A DNA stretch of 64,000 nt. Source: an uncultured Collinsella sp. (lineage in GTDB: Bacteria; Actinomycetota; Coriobacteriia; Coriobacteriales; Coriobacteriaceae). Each line of letters opens with the position of its first letter. Position 1 is the stretch's first letter. Location: the NCBI GenBank assembly GCA_934668875.1, contig CAKUON010000011.1:18007-82006 (forward strand). Reading direction: 5' to 3'. The position numbers and the translations under genes were made by a program. Under the pieces are notes generated by a model, which made no database searches, was not told where the DNA came from, and saw only the letters and a list, made by a program, of their open reading frames with translations. This document shows positions 15,752 through 24,168 of this stretch, piece by piece.

Positions 15752-17137
15752 ATGACGGATCAGGAAACGCCCGAGCGCGCGCACGTGACGGCCGACGATA
15801 TCGAGGCGGCCAACGACCTCATTGACTTTATCGAGGCATGCCCCAGCATGTTCCATACGGCGGCGACCATTATGGCCGAGCTCGACGAGGCGGGCTTTAC
15901 CTACCTGCCCGAGAACGCGGCATGGGATATCGAGCCGGGCGGTCGCTACTACACGCAGCGCAACACCTCGAGCGTTATCGCCTTTAAGGTGGGCGAGGAC
16001 CTGGCCGCAACGTGGGGCGAGGACGGCGTTGCCGGCGACTATCATTTCCAGCTCACGGCATCGCATAGCGATTCTCCGACGTTTAAGGTCAAGGCTGTGC
16101 CCGAGCTCGATGGTGCGGGCGAGACGCTCCGCCTCAACACCGAAGCCTACGGCGGCATGATCGACTACACCTGGTTCGACCGTCCGCTGGCGCTTGCGGG
16201 CCGCGTGCTGGTGCGCGAGGGCAATCGTATCGAGAGCCGCCTGCTCGCCACCGAGCGCGAGGTCGCCATCATTCCGAGCCTCGCCATCCACATGAACCGT
16301 GGCGTTAACGAGAGCTTTGCGCCTAATCGCGCCATTGACCTGTGTCCGCTCATCAGCGCCGGCGAGCTTAAGCAGGGCGACTTTGACGCCCTGATTGCCG
16401 ACGAGCTCGATGTGGAGCCCGAGCAGATCCTGGGCCGCGACCTGTTCTTGGTCAATCGTCAGGATGCACGTATTTGGGGCTGGGCCGACGAGTTCATCTC
16501 GACGCCCAAACTCGACGACCTCGCCTGCGCCTACACCTCGCTGCAGGCGTTTTTGGGTGCCGAGAACGCGCACGACGTCTCGGTCTTCTGCTGCTTCGAT
16601 AACGAGGAGGTTGGCTCCGAGACCAAGCAGGGTGCCATGTCGACGTTTTTGGCCGATGCGCTGCGCCGCATTAACGGATCGCTTGGCTTCGACGACGAGT
16701 CGTACCATCGTGCATTGGCCGCCTCGATGCTTGTGAGCTGCGACAATGCACATGCCGTGCATCCTAACCATGCCGAGAAATGCGATGCCCGCAACCAGGT
16801 CGTGCTCAACGGCGGCATTGTCATTAAGGAAGCCGCCAACCAGCACTACTGCACCGATGCCTTTAGCCGCGCGGTGTTCCAGGCCATCTGCGACGACGCC
16901 GATGTGCCCACGCAGGCCTTCGCCAACAAGAGCGATATGGCCGGCGGCTCTACCCTCGGCAACCTGTCCAACATGCAGGCGAGCATGCACGCCGTGGACG
17001 TGGGCCTGCCTCAGCTGGCCATGCACTCAAGCTACGAGACCGGCGGCGTCCGCGACGTCATGTACGCCATCCGCGCCCTCACCGCCTTCTACGAGCACAA
17101 CCTAACCATCAACGGCGCCGAAAGCGTAGAGCTGTAA
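15752..17137 (+). CDS. M18-family aminopeptidase
   Basis: A 461-residue cytoplasmic zinc aminopeptidase of the M18 (aspartyl aminopeptidase) family, which removes acidic or other N-terminal residues from peptides. Conserved metal and active-site segments are TASHSDSP (His105, Asp107), LDDLACA, FDNEEVGS, DNAHAVHPN and the C-terminal LAMHSSYET histidine. Start 15752 is chosen for the AAGGGGAG upstream; the open frame reaches back to 15683 but through a segment without a ribosome-binding site. It is divergent from the Ntn amidase gene. A 61-codon ORF starts directly after its stop. Confidence 0.95.
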   Translation: MTDQETPERAHVTADDIEAANDLIDFIEACPSMFHTAATIMAELDEAGFTYLPENAAWDIEPGGRYYTQRNTSSVIAFKVGEDLAATWGEDGVAGDYHFQLTASHSDSPTFKVKAVPELDGAGETLRLNTEAYGGMIDYTWFDRPLALAGRVLVREGNRIESRLLATEREVAIIPSLAIHMNRGVNESFAPNRAIDLCPLISAGELKQGDFDALIADELDVEPEQILGRDLFLVNRQDARIWGWADEFISTPKLDDLACAYTSLQAFLGAENAHDVSVFCCFDNEEVGSETKQGAMSTFLADALRRINGSLGFDDESYHRALAASMLVSCDNAHAVHPNHAEKCDARNQVVLNGGIVIKEAANQHYCTDAFSRAVFQAICDDADVPTQAFANKSDMAGGSTLGNLSNMQASMHAVDVGLPQLAMHSSYETGGVRDVMYAIRALTAFYEHNLTINGAESVEL

Positions 17138-17323
17138 ATGCAAGCCGAAGATATGAAGGCCGAGCGCAGGGCCAAACTTATCGAACAGGGCTCGCAGCTG
17201 TTCGCCACTGCTTGCCATGAGTCAGGGATCGACGTGTCCAGGGCGCAGTCAACTAATGATGAAGAGCTCAAGCACAGAGCCTATTCGGACCGCTTTGACG
17301 AGGAGATGGGCTGGCTCCAATAA
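17138..17323 (+). CDS. Small hypothetical ORF (61 aa)
   Basis: An ATG directly abutting the stop of the M18 gene opens a 61-codon frame encoding a charged, helical, soluble peptide (Lys/Arg/Glu/Asp rich, one Cys). No ribosome-binding site other than the end of the upstream gene is visible, so translation would depend on coupling. The family was not recognised; it may be a chance frame. Confidence 0.35.
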   Translation: MQAEDMKAERRAKLIEQGSQLFATACHESGIDVSRAQSTNDEELKHRAYSDRFDEEMGWLQ

Positions 17324-17372
17324 GCGAAGCATTATCACTTTGACGAGAGTGTCGCAGGCAGAACCAGCGTCA

Positions 17373-17403
17373 TGGTGCAAACAAACCTGACCCCATTGCA
17401 CCA
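17373..17403. repeat. REP-like palindrome, GGTGCA subfamily
   Basis: TGGTGCAA...ACCTGACCCC...TTGCACCA is the reverse orientation of the copy at 58507. The core is the complement of GGGGTCAGGT, which links it to the GGGACAGG elements. Confidence 0.8.
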
Positions 17404-17431
17404 AGAGGCCCCACAGGTCGAACAAAAGTCA

Positions 17432-17535
17432 GCGAGAGCCCGCCAGAGCGAGCAAGGTGACGTGAAAGAGGAGGGCATAGGCCTTTTGGCCATGCCCGAC
17501 GATTGAACGTCAGATTGCCGCTCTGGTGGGCTCGC
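17432..17535. repeat. Nested long inverted repeat (104 bp)
   Basis: Three stems lie one inside another: GCGAGAGCCCGCCAGAGCG (17432-17450) with CGCTCTGGTGGGCTCGC (17519-17535), TGACGT with ACGTCA (17458/17507), and GGGCAT.GGCC with GGCCATGCCC (17473-17497). It fills the spacer between convergent genes, next to the hairpin at 17547. Confidence 0.78.
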
Positions 17536-17546
17536 AGCGTCGGGTG

Positions 17547-17574
17547 GTTCCGGCGTTTGGTAAAACGCCGGAAC
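17547..17574 (-). terminator. Hairpin terminating the D-2-hydroxyacid dehydrogenase gene
   Basis: GTTCCGGCGTTT and AAACGCCGGAAC are perfect 12-bp arms separated by 4 bases, only 3 bases beyond the minus-strand stop. No long T tract follows. Confidence 0.6.
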
Positions 17575-17577
17575 AAA

Positions 17578-18513
17578 TTAGTGCTCAATCCAGCAGCGCA
17601 GGGTCTCTCCAGCTTGCAGATGACGCAGATTCTCTGCGGCAATGTCGACCACATTGTTGAGCGTGGCGGCCAAGTGGAACCAGCCGGAGATGTGCGGCGT
17701 GATGAGCATGTTGGGCGCATCCCACAGCGGGCTTGTCTCCGGCAGCGGCTCGGGATCGGTGACGTCGACCGCGGCGCCGGCAAGGTGCCCCGACTCAAGG
17801 GCGGCAACCAGGTCGTCGGCAACTACGAGGTCACCACGGCCACCGTTGGCAAAGAAGGCACCCGGCCTCATTGCGGCAAAGAACTCGGCATTCGCCAGAC
17901 CGCGGGTCTCGGGCGTGCTGGGCATAAAGGATGCGACGACGTTGGCCTCGGCCAGGCGCTCGGGCAGGGCGTCCATGCCGTCCATGTCCTCAAACACGGT
18001 GGGGTAGACGAGGGGATGGCGCTTGATGCCGCGGACGTGCGCGCCCATGCCGCGGCAGAGCGTGGCAAAGTGGGCACCGATGTCGCCCGCGCCCAGCACC
18101 AGCACGTTGGCATTTTTGAGCGAGGTGACCGGCCCCAGGTCCTCCCAGCGATGGTCGCGTTGCAGGTCATGGTAGGCGGGCAGACGTTTCATCATAGAAA
18201 GGACCATCGCAAACATGTGCTCGCTTACGGCCTGGCCGTAGGCGCCCACCGAGCAGGAGAGTTTTGCCTCGGCCGGCACGGTGCCAGCTGCCAAGTAATC
18301 GTCGTAACCGGCGCTCTGCAGTTGAAGCAGCTGCAAGTGCTCGCATGCCGTGAGCATGGCGGGGTCGATGTTGCCCAAGATTACGTCGGCATCGGCAACC
18401 TGCTCGCGCGTAGCGGCGCCGGCGCTCGTGTAGATAAAGTCCTCGCCCGGAGCACTCGACTCGAGGATCGCACGATGGCGGTCGTTGACGGGCAGCAAAA
18501 CCAAGATGTTCAC
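17578..18513 (-). CDS. D-2-hydroxyacid dehydrogenase family protein
   Basis: A 311-residue NAD(P)-dependent oxidoreductase. The Rossmann motif VLGAGDIGAHFA and the C-terminal catalytic segment (NGGRGDLV, then DVTDPEPLPETSPLW and ITPHISGW) identify the D-isomer-specific 2-hydroxyacid dehydrogenase family; relatives reduce glyoxylate, hydroxypyruvate or branched 2-oxoacids. The GTG at 18513 is preferred because AGAGGA lies upstream; a longer frame to 18627 would run through a REP-like repeat and a terminator and is rejected. Substrate not determined. Confidence 0.9.
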   Translation of the reverse strand: MNILVLLPVNDRHRAILESSAPGEDFIYTSAGAATREQVADADVILGNIDPAMLTACEHLQLLQLQSAGYDDYLAAGTVPAEAKLSCSVGAYGQAVSEHMFAMVLSMMKRLPAYHDLQRDHRWEDLGPVTSLKNANVLVLGAGDIGAHFATLCRGMGAHVRGIKRHPLVYPTVFEDMDGMDALPERLAEANVVASFMPSTPETRGLANAEFFAAMRPGAFFANGGRGDLVVADDLVAALESGHLAGAAVDVTDPEPLPETSPLWDAPNMLITPHISGWFHLAATLNNVVDIAAENLRHLQAGETLRCWIEH

Positions 18514-18531
18514 AAGCAATCCTCTCCGCTC

Positions 18532-18570
18532 AACCTGCCACAAAGGGACGGGTTTATTTTGGCAGGTTTT
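18532..18570. repeat. REP-like palindrome, CTGCC subfamily
   Basis: AACCTGCCA...CAAAGGGACGGG...GGCAGGTTTT, with the tail ATCAGGCAAAACG slightly diverged. It lies between the dehydrogenase start and the map terminator. Confidence 0.82.
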
Positions 18571-18589
18571 ATCAGGCAAAACGTTCAAA

Positions 18590-18634
18590 TAAAACGCCGG
18601 ATGCAAGACGGGTGTGCCCGCTAGCATCCGGCGT
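18590..18634 (-). terminator. Intrinsic terminator of map
   Basis: On the minus strand ACGCCGGATGC pairs perfectly with GCATCCGGCGT (18634-18624 with 18604-18594) and is followed by TTTTA. Confidence 0.85.
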
Positions 18635-18642
18635 CCGTACGG

Positions 18643-19530
18643 CTACCAGCTCAGCAGCTCGTAGCCATCTTCGGTCACGACCAGCTGAACTTCGCACTGA
18701 GCCGAGTCGCTGCCGTCCTTGGTACGTACGCACCAGCCATCGCCCTTGCTGATCTTGATATCGGGCTTGCCGGCGTTGACCATGGGTTCGATGGTAAAGA
18801 CCATGCCCGGCACCATGATGGTGTCCACGTCGGGTGCCTCGGTGGTAAAGCCCACGAACGGGTCCTCGTGGAACTCCTTGCCAATGCCGTGTCCGCCGTA
18901 CTCGCGCACCACGCTAAAGCCGGCGTCCTCGACCGTCTTTTGCACGGCCTCGGCCATCACGGACAGCGGCAGCCACGGCTTGACGGCGGCAAGGCCCGCC
19001 TCCACGCTCGCACGGGTGACGTCGACCAGGCGCTGGCGCTCGGCCGAAACCTCGCCAATGCAGAACATGCGGCTCGAATCGCTAAAATAGCCGTCCAGGA
19101 TCGTGGAGCAGTCCACGTTGATGATGTCGCCCTCGTGCAGTACGTCCGTGTCGCAGGGAATGCCGTGGCAGACGACGTCGTTGATCGAGGTGCACACGCT
19201 CTTGGGGTAGCCCTCGTAGTTGAGATCGGCCGGCGTGCCGCCATGCTCGACGGTGTAGTCGTAGATCATCTGGTCGATCTGGTTGGTGGTCATGCCCGCG
19301 GCGATGTGCTCGCCTACGTAGTCGAGCACGCCCACGTTGATGGCAGCGGAGCGCTTGATGCTCTCGATGTCGGCGGGCGTCTTGTAGAGCGTACGGGGCA
19401 GAACCTCCCAGCCCTCCTCCCACAGGCGCTCGAGGCGCTCGTCGAAGGCGCTGTGACATTTCTTATATTTCTTGCCGCTGCCGCACCAGCAAGCGTCGTT
19501 GCGGCCGGGCACAGGTCCTTTGTCATACAT
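18643..19530 (-). CDS. map: Methionine aminopeptidase type I with N-terminal SEC-C zinc motif
   Basis: A 295-residue metalloprotease that removes the initiator methionine from nascent proteins. Residues 12-26 carry a SEC-C-type zinc motif (CWCGSGKKYKKCH: Cys14, Cys16, Cys25, His26), as found on the longer MetAP form of Gram-positive bacteria, where it is thought to help ribosome association. The catalytic domain has the expected metal ligands in INVDCSTILDGYFSD, YGGHGIG, FTIEPMV and QCEVQLV. Start 19530 has AAAGGAAG upstream. A good intrinsic terminator follows. Confidence 0.96.
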   Translation of the reverse strand: MYDKGPVPGRNDACWCGSGKKYKKCHSAFDERLERLWEEGWEVLPRTLYKTPADIESIKRSAAINVGVLDYVGEHIAAGMTTNQIDQMIYDYTVEHGGTPADLNYEGYPKSVCTSINDVVCHGIPCDTDVLHEGDIINVDCSTILDGYFSDSSRMFCIGEVSAERQRLVDVTRASVEAGLAAVKPWLPLSVMAEAVQKTVEDAGFSVVREYGGHGIGKEFHEDPFVGFTTEAPDVDTIMVPGMVFTIEPMVNAGKPDIKISKGDGWCVRTKDGSDSAQCEVQLVVTEDGYELLSW

Positions 19531-19574
19531 GGCTAACTTCCTTTCATCCGCAGCTAGTATAGCCCACCCGCAGA

Positions 19575-19610
19575 CCAGCTCATTTGGGATGGGGCTAATT
19601 TAGCTGCTGG
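19575..19610. repeat. REP-like palindrome, GGGACGGGG subfamily
   Basis: CCAGCTCATTTGGGATGGGG...TAGCTGCTGG. Close relatives occur at 53319, 54901 (inverted) and 63854. Confidence 0.75.
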
Positions 19611-19622
19611 CGGGCGGCCGCG

Positions 19623-20399
19623 CTAGTAGCTCACCTGGCAGGGGATGCCGAGGGCTTGGACGCGCGCGGCAATGGCGTCGAGCACCTCGGGCGCTGCTTT
19701 GGCAAGGCCGGCGACTGGTGTCTCGCGCGCGACCGTGTAGATGGTCGCCTCCTGCGGACGAATGCGCTCAAGCGCCGCGAGCCAGGGGGCAACATACTCC
19801 TCGCCGGTATTGTCGATGAGCTTGTCCTGATACTCGCCGGTCAAAAAGATCGTCTGGATAATAACGTGACCGTCAAAGCTTGCGAACGTCTCGATCTGGT
19901 GCTCGACGTTGTAGGGGCCAACAGGCTGGTCGAGCAGCTGGATAAACGCCGGGTCGACGGTATCGAGCTTAAGAATGTTGTCGTCGACCATCATGAGCGC
20001 GTCGTGCACCTCGGGGCGGTCGGCGCGTGTGCCGTTGGAGAGCACGGCGATCTTGGAGTTTGGGGCAAGCTCGTCGCGCAGCGCGACGGCGCCGGCGATG
20101 GCCTGTGGAAACTCCGGTGCGGCGGTGGGCTCGCCGTTGCCTGCGAAGGTGATTACATCGGGGAGCTCGCCCTCGGCTGCCATCTCGCGCAGCTTTGCCT
20201 CGAGCGCTTCGAGTACCACGGCAGCTGTGTTGTACGGCTCATGGCAGGGGCGCTCGGCGTTGAGGCCGTTTTCGCAGTAAATGCAGTCGAACGTGCAGAT
20301 TTTGCCGCTGGCCGGCATCATGTTGACGCCGAGTGAGAGACCAAGGCGACGGCTGCGAACGGGCCCAAAGATGGGGCTGGCATTCAAAAACGTAGACAT
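19623..20399 (-). CDS. Radical SAM protein
   Basis: A 258-residue radical S-adenosylmethionine enzyme with the iron-sulfur cluster motif CTFDCIYC (Cys35, Cys39, Cys42) and the SAM-binding FAGNGEPTAAPEF segment. The N-terminal FGPVRSRRLGLSLG segment is characteristic of the YfkA/YtqA-like family of small radical SAM proteins with unknown substrate. ATG 20399 sits 9 bases after GAGGAG; an ATG two codons upstream (20405) is only 3 bases away from it and less likely. The longer open frame to 20513 has no ribosome-binding site. Confidence 0.88.
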   Translation of the reverse strand: MSTFLNASPIFGPVRSRRLGLSLGVNMMPASGKICTFDCIYCENGLNAERPCHEPYNTAAVVLEALEAKLREMAAEGELPDVITFAGNGEPTAAPEFPQAIAGAVALRDELAPNSKIAVLSNGTRADRPEVHDALMMVDDNILKLDTVDPAFIQLLDQPVGPYNVEHQIETFASFDGHVIIQTIFLTGEYQDKLIDNTGEEYVAPWLAALERIRPQEATIYTVARETPVAGLAKAAPEVLDAIAARVQALGIPCQVSY

Positions 20400-20624
20400 A
20401 GGCATATGCTCCTCAAGACTATTGCGCCTAAGCATAGCATCGGCTCCAAAGCAAGGCGCGGGCTCTTGCTTTACAAGTTTCGTTTTTTCACGTCGCTCAT
20501 GATGCCGTGCCATGAAAAGCCTCAGGTCGGGTACAGTTAATCTGTTAACAAGGCGTAAGGCAATGCGGGTCTATCCAACCGTACTGACGTGCAACTGGAT
20601 GGGCATTGACGATGGGAACACAGT

Positions 20625-21422
20625 ATGGATTTTACGGTCGAGAATGCGGGCACCACGATTGCCTGTCGCGAATATGCCGACCCGGATGTGTCGCCTGATG
20701 CTCCTGCCTTGGTGTGCGTGCACGGCGCTTGTGTCGACGGCACATTTTTCGACAGCATCGCTTGTGAGCTCAGTCGCAACTACCGCGTCATTGCCTACGA
20801 CCGACGCGGTTGCGGCGAGAGCGGCGACGCTGTAGACGGATGCTACGACCTCGCCGCCCAGGCCGCCGACCTGCAAGCCGTTATCGAGCATATTGGCGCT
20901 CCGGCAAACGTGCTCGCGCACAGTGCCGGTACGCTGGTGACCCTGGAGCTTCTCCGTGCAAACCCCGCCATAATCTCGCGTGCGATTCTGCATGAACCCG
21001 CCGTGACGGATGAGGGTACCGGCCTGGGCGCGGCCCCGGTTTTGCTCGAGATGATCGCCGCGGGAAAGGTCTCCAGGGCATTACGGGCCTTCCTGGGCGC
21101 CATCGGCGATTCGGACCCCGAGGCCCCCAAGTTAACCGAGGCAGAAGCCAGGCATGCCCTGCGCAACGGCCGCAGTTTCATAGCAAACGAATACGGGATT
21201 ACTATGACCTGCGTTCCCGATTGGAATAGCGTTCGCGCATCGAAAACGGTGGCCGCTGTGCTCCTGGGCGAGCTTTCGATTGGCACGCCCCGCGAGGCGG
21301 GCACGAGGATGGCGGCTGAGCTTTTGGACTGTCCGCTCGTGACGATCCCGGGCGCGCATAACGGTCTGCGCGATCGCCCGGCAGCGGCTGCCCGGGCTGT
21401 CTGTGGCATCCTGGGGCTCTAA
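20625..21422 (+). CDS. Alpha/beta hydrolase
   Basis: A 265-residue cytoplasmic hydrolase. The oxyanion-hole segment VCVHGACVDGT (about 30-40) and the YDRRGCGESG segment are typical of the family; the nucleophile elbow reads AHSAG with Ser100, a slight variant of G-x-S-x-G, and the catalytic His is in IPGAHNGL. The middle region is a lid domain. The ATG at 20625 has only a weak upstream site (GATGGG). Esterase, lactonase or haloperoxidase-like activity is possible; the substrate cannot be inferred. Confidence 0.87.
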   Translation: MDFTVENAGTTIACREYADPDVSPDAPALVCVHGACVDGTFFDSIACELSRNYRVIAYDRRGCGESGDAVDGCYDLAAQAADLQAVIEHIGAPANVLAHSAGTLVTLELLRANPAIISRAILHEPAVTDEGTGLGAAPVLLEMIAAGKVSRALRAFLGAIGDSDPEAPKLTEAEARHALRNGRSFIANEYGITMTCVPDWNSVRASKTVAAVLLGELSIGTPREAGTRMAAELLDCPLVTIPGAHNGLRDRPAAAARAVCGILGL

Positions 21423-21633
21423 CACCCGCAATGGCCAAAGCAGGCTTCACTCGCAAACGTTTCGGCCGTGTTAACAAATGTGCTCAAAACCTCACGTCTG
21501 CGACTTCAATCGCGCCGCCTGTCAACTCATAAAAATGTAACAGCATTCACGTACTTACCTGCATCGACAAGGTGTTACCCTTGTAGCATTTGGAACCCAC
21601 CGCTACCATGCGAAACTATCGAAAGGGCCCCAT

Positions 21634-23514
21634 ATGCTCAATAATCACGAGGTCAATCTAACCGACGAGGAGGCTGCCGCCGAGGTCGCCCGCGTCGCGA
21701 AGACCTACCCCGTGGTGCGTTTGCTGTCGGCCGAGCAGATTAAGAGTGAGCCTAACTGCCTGCTCGCCGGCGATCGCTGCCCTTGTCTGCGTCAGTCGAG
21801 TCTTGAGGCCTTGGCAGATTCGGGTGAGGTGTCGGAGCAGCTGCTCAATGATGGTATTGAGTACCGTGCCCGTCTGCGCCCTCTGAAGGTCGAGGGCGAG
21901 CCTCACGTCTTGCTGATGGTGCGTCCGATCGATGAGCAAGAGGCCGCAGAAGAGGACCTTGTCTACACCGACGTGCTGACGAGTGTGCGCAATCGCCGAT
22001 ATTACGAGGAAAAGCTCCGAAGCGCCCGCATGAATGCCGGCGTTGCGATGATCGACCTTGATGATTTTAGGGTCTTCAACGATACATGTGGCCGTCATGC
22101 CGGCGACCTTGCGCTCGGTGCTGTGGCGACAGCCATACGCAGCGGAATTCGTTCGACTGACGAGCTTGTGCGCTATGGCTGCGACAAGTTTGTGGTTGTC
22201 ATGCCCAATATTCCCTCCGATGACTTCACCCGTCGCCTGCATCAGGTGTCCGATGCCGTTCGTTCCACGATTGTTCCGGGCCATGAGTACGTGAGCTTGA
22301 CGGCATGTGTTGGTGGCGTTCGCATTCATGGCGAGACGGTCGATGAGGGCGTTGGCCGCGCTGCCCAGTTATTGAGCCGCGCTAAGGCAAAAGCCGGTAC
22401 GGTCGTGACCGATGCCGATTCCATCGAGGCCTTCCAAAGCGAAAAGCCCTTGGTGCTTATTATCGATGACTCCGAGATGAACCGAGCCATTCTCAGCGAG
22501 ATGCTCAAGGACGAGTATTGCATCCTCGAGGCCGATAACGGTCGTATAGCGCTCGACATGGTCGACCGCTATGGCGATGAACTATCGCTCGTGCTGCTCG
22601 ATATCGTCATGCCGGGCATAAGCGGCTTTGAGGTGCTGGCCGATCTGTCGCGCCGAACGGGTATCGACAATCTGCCTGTCATCATGATTTCGAGCGAAGA
22701 TTCCGATGATATGGTTCTGCGCGCGTACGAGCTGGGCGCCTCGGACTATATCAACCGCCCGTTTGACTCCCGTATCGTGCGCCGCCGCGTAAGCAACACC
22801 ATCCGCCTGTACGCCAAACAGCGCCGCCTGACGAGCCTGCTGTCCCAGCAGTACAACGAGCGTGTCAAGAACAGTCGCATGCTCATCGACATCATGGCCG
22901 GCGTTATGGAGCTTCGCAACGGCGAGAGCGGCAGGCACGTTACGAACATCGAGAAGCTGACCGAGCTGCTGCTTGGCTGTCTGGTCCAGCGTAGCGGCAC
23001 GGTCTCCCTCGACAATGAGGAACGCTCTACGATCGCCTTGGCTTCGGCGCTGCACGATATCGGCAAGATGTCGATTGACGATGCGATTCTCAACAAGCCC
23101 GGACGCCTTACGTCCGAGGAGTTCGAGATTATGAAGACGCATACCACGATCGGCGCCGACATGCTGCTTGAGCTGGGTAGCCATCACGCCGGCAATGCGC
23201 TTATGGAATATGCGTACCAGATTGCGCGTTGGCATCACGAGCGCTGGGACGGCAAGGGTTATCCCGATGGCCTTAAGGGCGACGAAATTCCCATTGCCGC
23301 GCAGGTGGTTTCGGTGGCTGATGTGTACGATGCGCTGACGAGCGTGCGCGTGTACAAGGACGCTATCCCGCACCAGGAAGCGATTCAGATGATTCTGGAC
23401 GGCAAGTGCGGTGAGTTTAACCCGCTGCTGCTCGACTGCCTGCTCGAGGTGCAAGACCAAATTGCCGAGACGTTGGCACGCCCCGCCGACGTCGTCGCGT
23501 TTCCCACGATTTAG
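21634..23514 (+). CDS. Degenerate GGDEF - receiver - HD-GYP signalling protein
   Basis: A 626-residue cytoplasmic signalling protein. Residues 1-100 are a possible sensor region with Cys42, Cys49 and Cys51 close together (NCLLAGDRCPC). Residues 105-265 are a GGDEF fold in which the signature is GCDKF (182-186) instead of GGDEF, so cyclase activity is unlikely. A receiver domain follows (about 270-390) with Asp323 in VLLDIVMPG. The C-terminal HD-GYP phosphodiesterase domain has HDIGK (His474-Asp475) and GKGYP (542-544), apparently intact, so cyclic di-GMP hydrolysis is plausible. A stand-alone Hpt gene lies 23 bases downstream. A 6-bp inverted repeat, ACAAGG/CCTTGT, lies at about 21571-21588 upstream. 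Confidence 0.92.
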   Translation: MLNNHEVNLTDEEAAAEVARVAKTYPVVRLLSAEQIKSEPNCLLAGDRCPCLRQSSLEALADSGEVSEQLLNDGIEYRARLRPLKVEGEPHVLLMVRPIDEQEAAEEDLVYTDVLTSVRNRRYYEEKLRSARMNAGVAMIDLDDFRVFNDTCGRHAGDLALGAVATAIRSGIRSTDELVRYGCDKFVVVMPNIPSDDFTRRLHQVSDAVRSTIVPGHEYVSLTACVGGVRIHGETVDEGVGRAAQLLSRAKAKAGTVVTDADSIEAFQSEKPLVLIIDDSEMNRAILSEMLKDEYCILEADNGRIALDMVDRYGDELSLVLLDIVMPGISGFEVLADLSRRTGIDNLPVIMISSEDSDDMVLRAYELGASDYINRPFDSRIVRRRVSNTIRLYAKQRRLTSLLSQQYNERVKNSRMLIDIMAGVMELRNGESGRHVTNIEKLTELLLGCLVQRSGTVSLDNEERSTIALASALHDIGKMSIDDAILNKPGRLTSEEFEIMKTHTTIGADMLLELGSHHAGNALMEYAYQIARWHHERWDGKGYPDGLKGDEIPIAAQVVSVADVYDALTSVRVYKDAIPHQEAIQMILDGKCGEFNPLLLDCLLEVQDQIAETLARPADVVAFPTI

Positions 23515-23537
23515 TTTGACCAAAGGAGTTTTAATCC

Positions 23538-23894
23538 ATGATTTCCATGCGTGAGGCGTATGAGAAGATCGGCGCTAATTATGATGACGCGTGCGCTCGG
23601 CTGATGGGCGAGGAAATGCTTGCCCGCTTTGCCCTCAAGTTTTTGGATGACGAGAGCATGGACAAGCTGGAGGCCGCCATGGCGGCAGGAGACGCCGAAG
23701 GTGCGTTTATGGCAGCGCACACGCTCAAGGGCGTGAGCCAGAACCTGGGATTCGATAATCTGTACGAGCCGGCGGTCGTGGTGACCGAAGCGCTGCGCGG
23801 CGCCGATGCCGTTGACGGCGCTCGCGAGAGAATGCATGCGCTGCAACAGCAATATGCGGCAACGATGTCGGCCCTGCGCGAGGCGGCTGAGTAA
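23538..23894 (+). CDS. Stand-alone Hpt phosphotransfer protein
   Basis: A 118-residue helical protein with the histidine phosphotransfer motif AAHTLKGVSQNLG, His61 being the probable phosphorylated residue. It is preceded by AAAGGAG and lies 23 bases after the HD-GYP gene, so the two are probably cotranscribed. It is the obvious candidate to pass phosphate to the receiver domain (Asp323) of that protein, although no hybrid kinase is encoded nearby. A perfect 18-bp inverted repeat follows at 23963. Confidence 0.9.
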   Translation: MISMREAYEKIGANYDDACARLMGEEMLARFALKFLDDESMDKLEAAMAAGDAEGAFMAAHTLKGVSQNLGFDNLYEPAVVVTEALRGADAVDGARERMHALQQQYAATMSALREAAE

Positions 23895-23962
23895 GGGCTT
23901 GCAGGCCTTGTGCCGCCCAGAGTCCGTTGATGTAGACATAAAAGGGCGTCCCCAACAACTAT

Positions 23963-24026
23963 GAGAGTGGATAATCTCCCGTTTTTGGCCCGGTGGCGGC
24001 CTCAAAGTGGGAGATTATCCACTCTC
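23963..24026. repeat. 64-bp inverted repeat after the Hpt gene
   Basis: GAGAGTGGATAATCTCCC (23963-23980) and its perfect reverse complement (24009-24026) surround a 28-nt loop that starts GTTTTTGG. ATCCACTCTC occurs a further time at 24046-24055. The 274-bp spacer 23895-24168 contains no gene. Confidence 0.85.
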
Positions 24027-24123
24027 GTTCGATACGTGTCCAAAAATCCACTCTCACCCCTTCTGATTAGTGAATGGCCTATGCGCACTGGCCGGACTTT
24101 CCATATGCAACTCATATCGTTGT

Positions 24124-24132
24124 TCGATAAAC
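24124..24132. promoter_or_regulatory. Candidate operator half of the XRE/ABC island (first copy)
   Basis: TCGATAAAC upstream of the DUF2975 gene, within a stretch TTGTTCGATAAACTATT. The same 9-mer occurs at 25163-25171 in front of the ABC genes. Confidence 0.35.
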
Positions 24133-24168
24133 TATTCGGAAAACGATAGATTCGATGAGGGTGAGTGT

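Noticed and set aside
18514..18627. Upstream extension of the D-2-hydroxyacid dehydrogenase gene to 18627
   Set aside because: The extra codons would read through a REP-like repeat and the map terminator; a GTG with a good ribosome-binding site exists at 18513.
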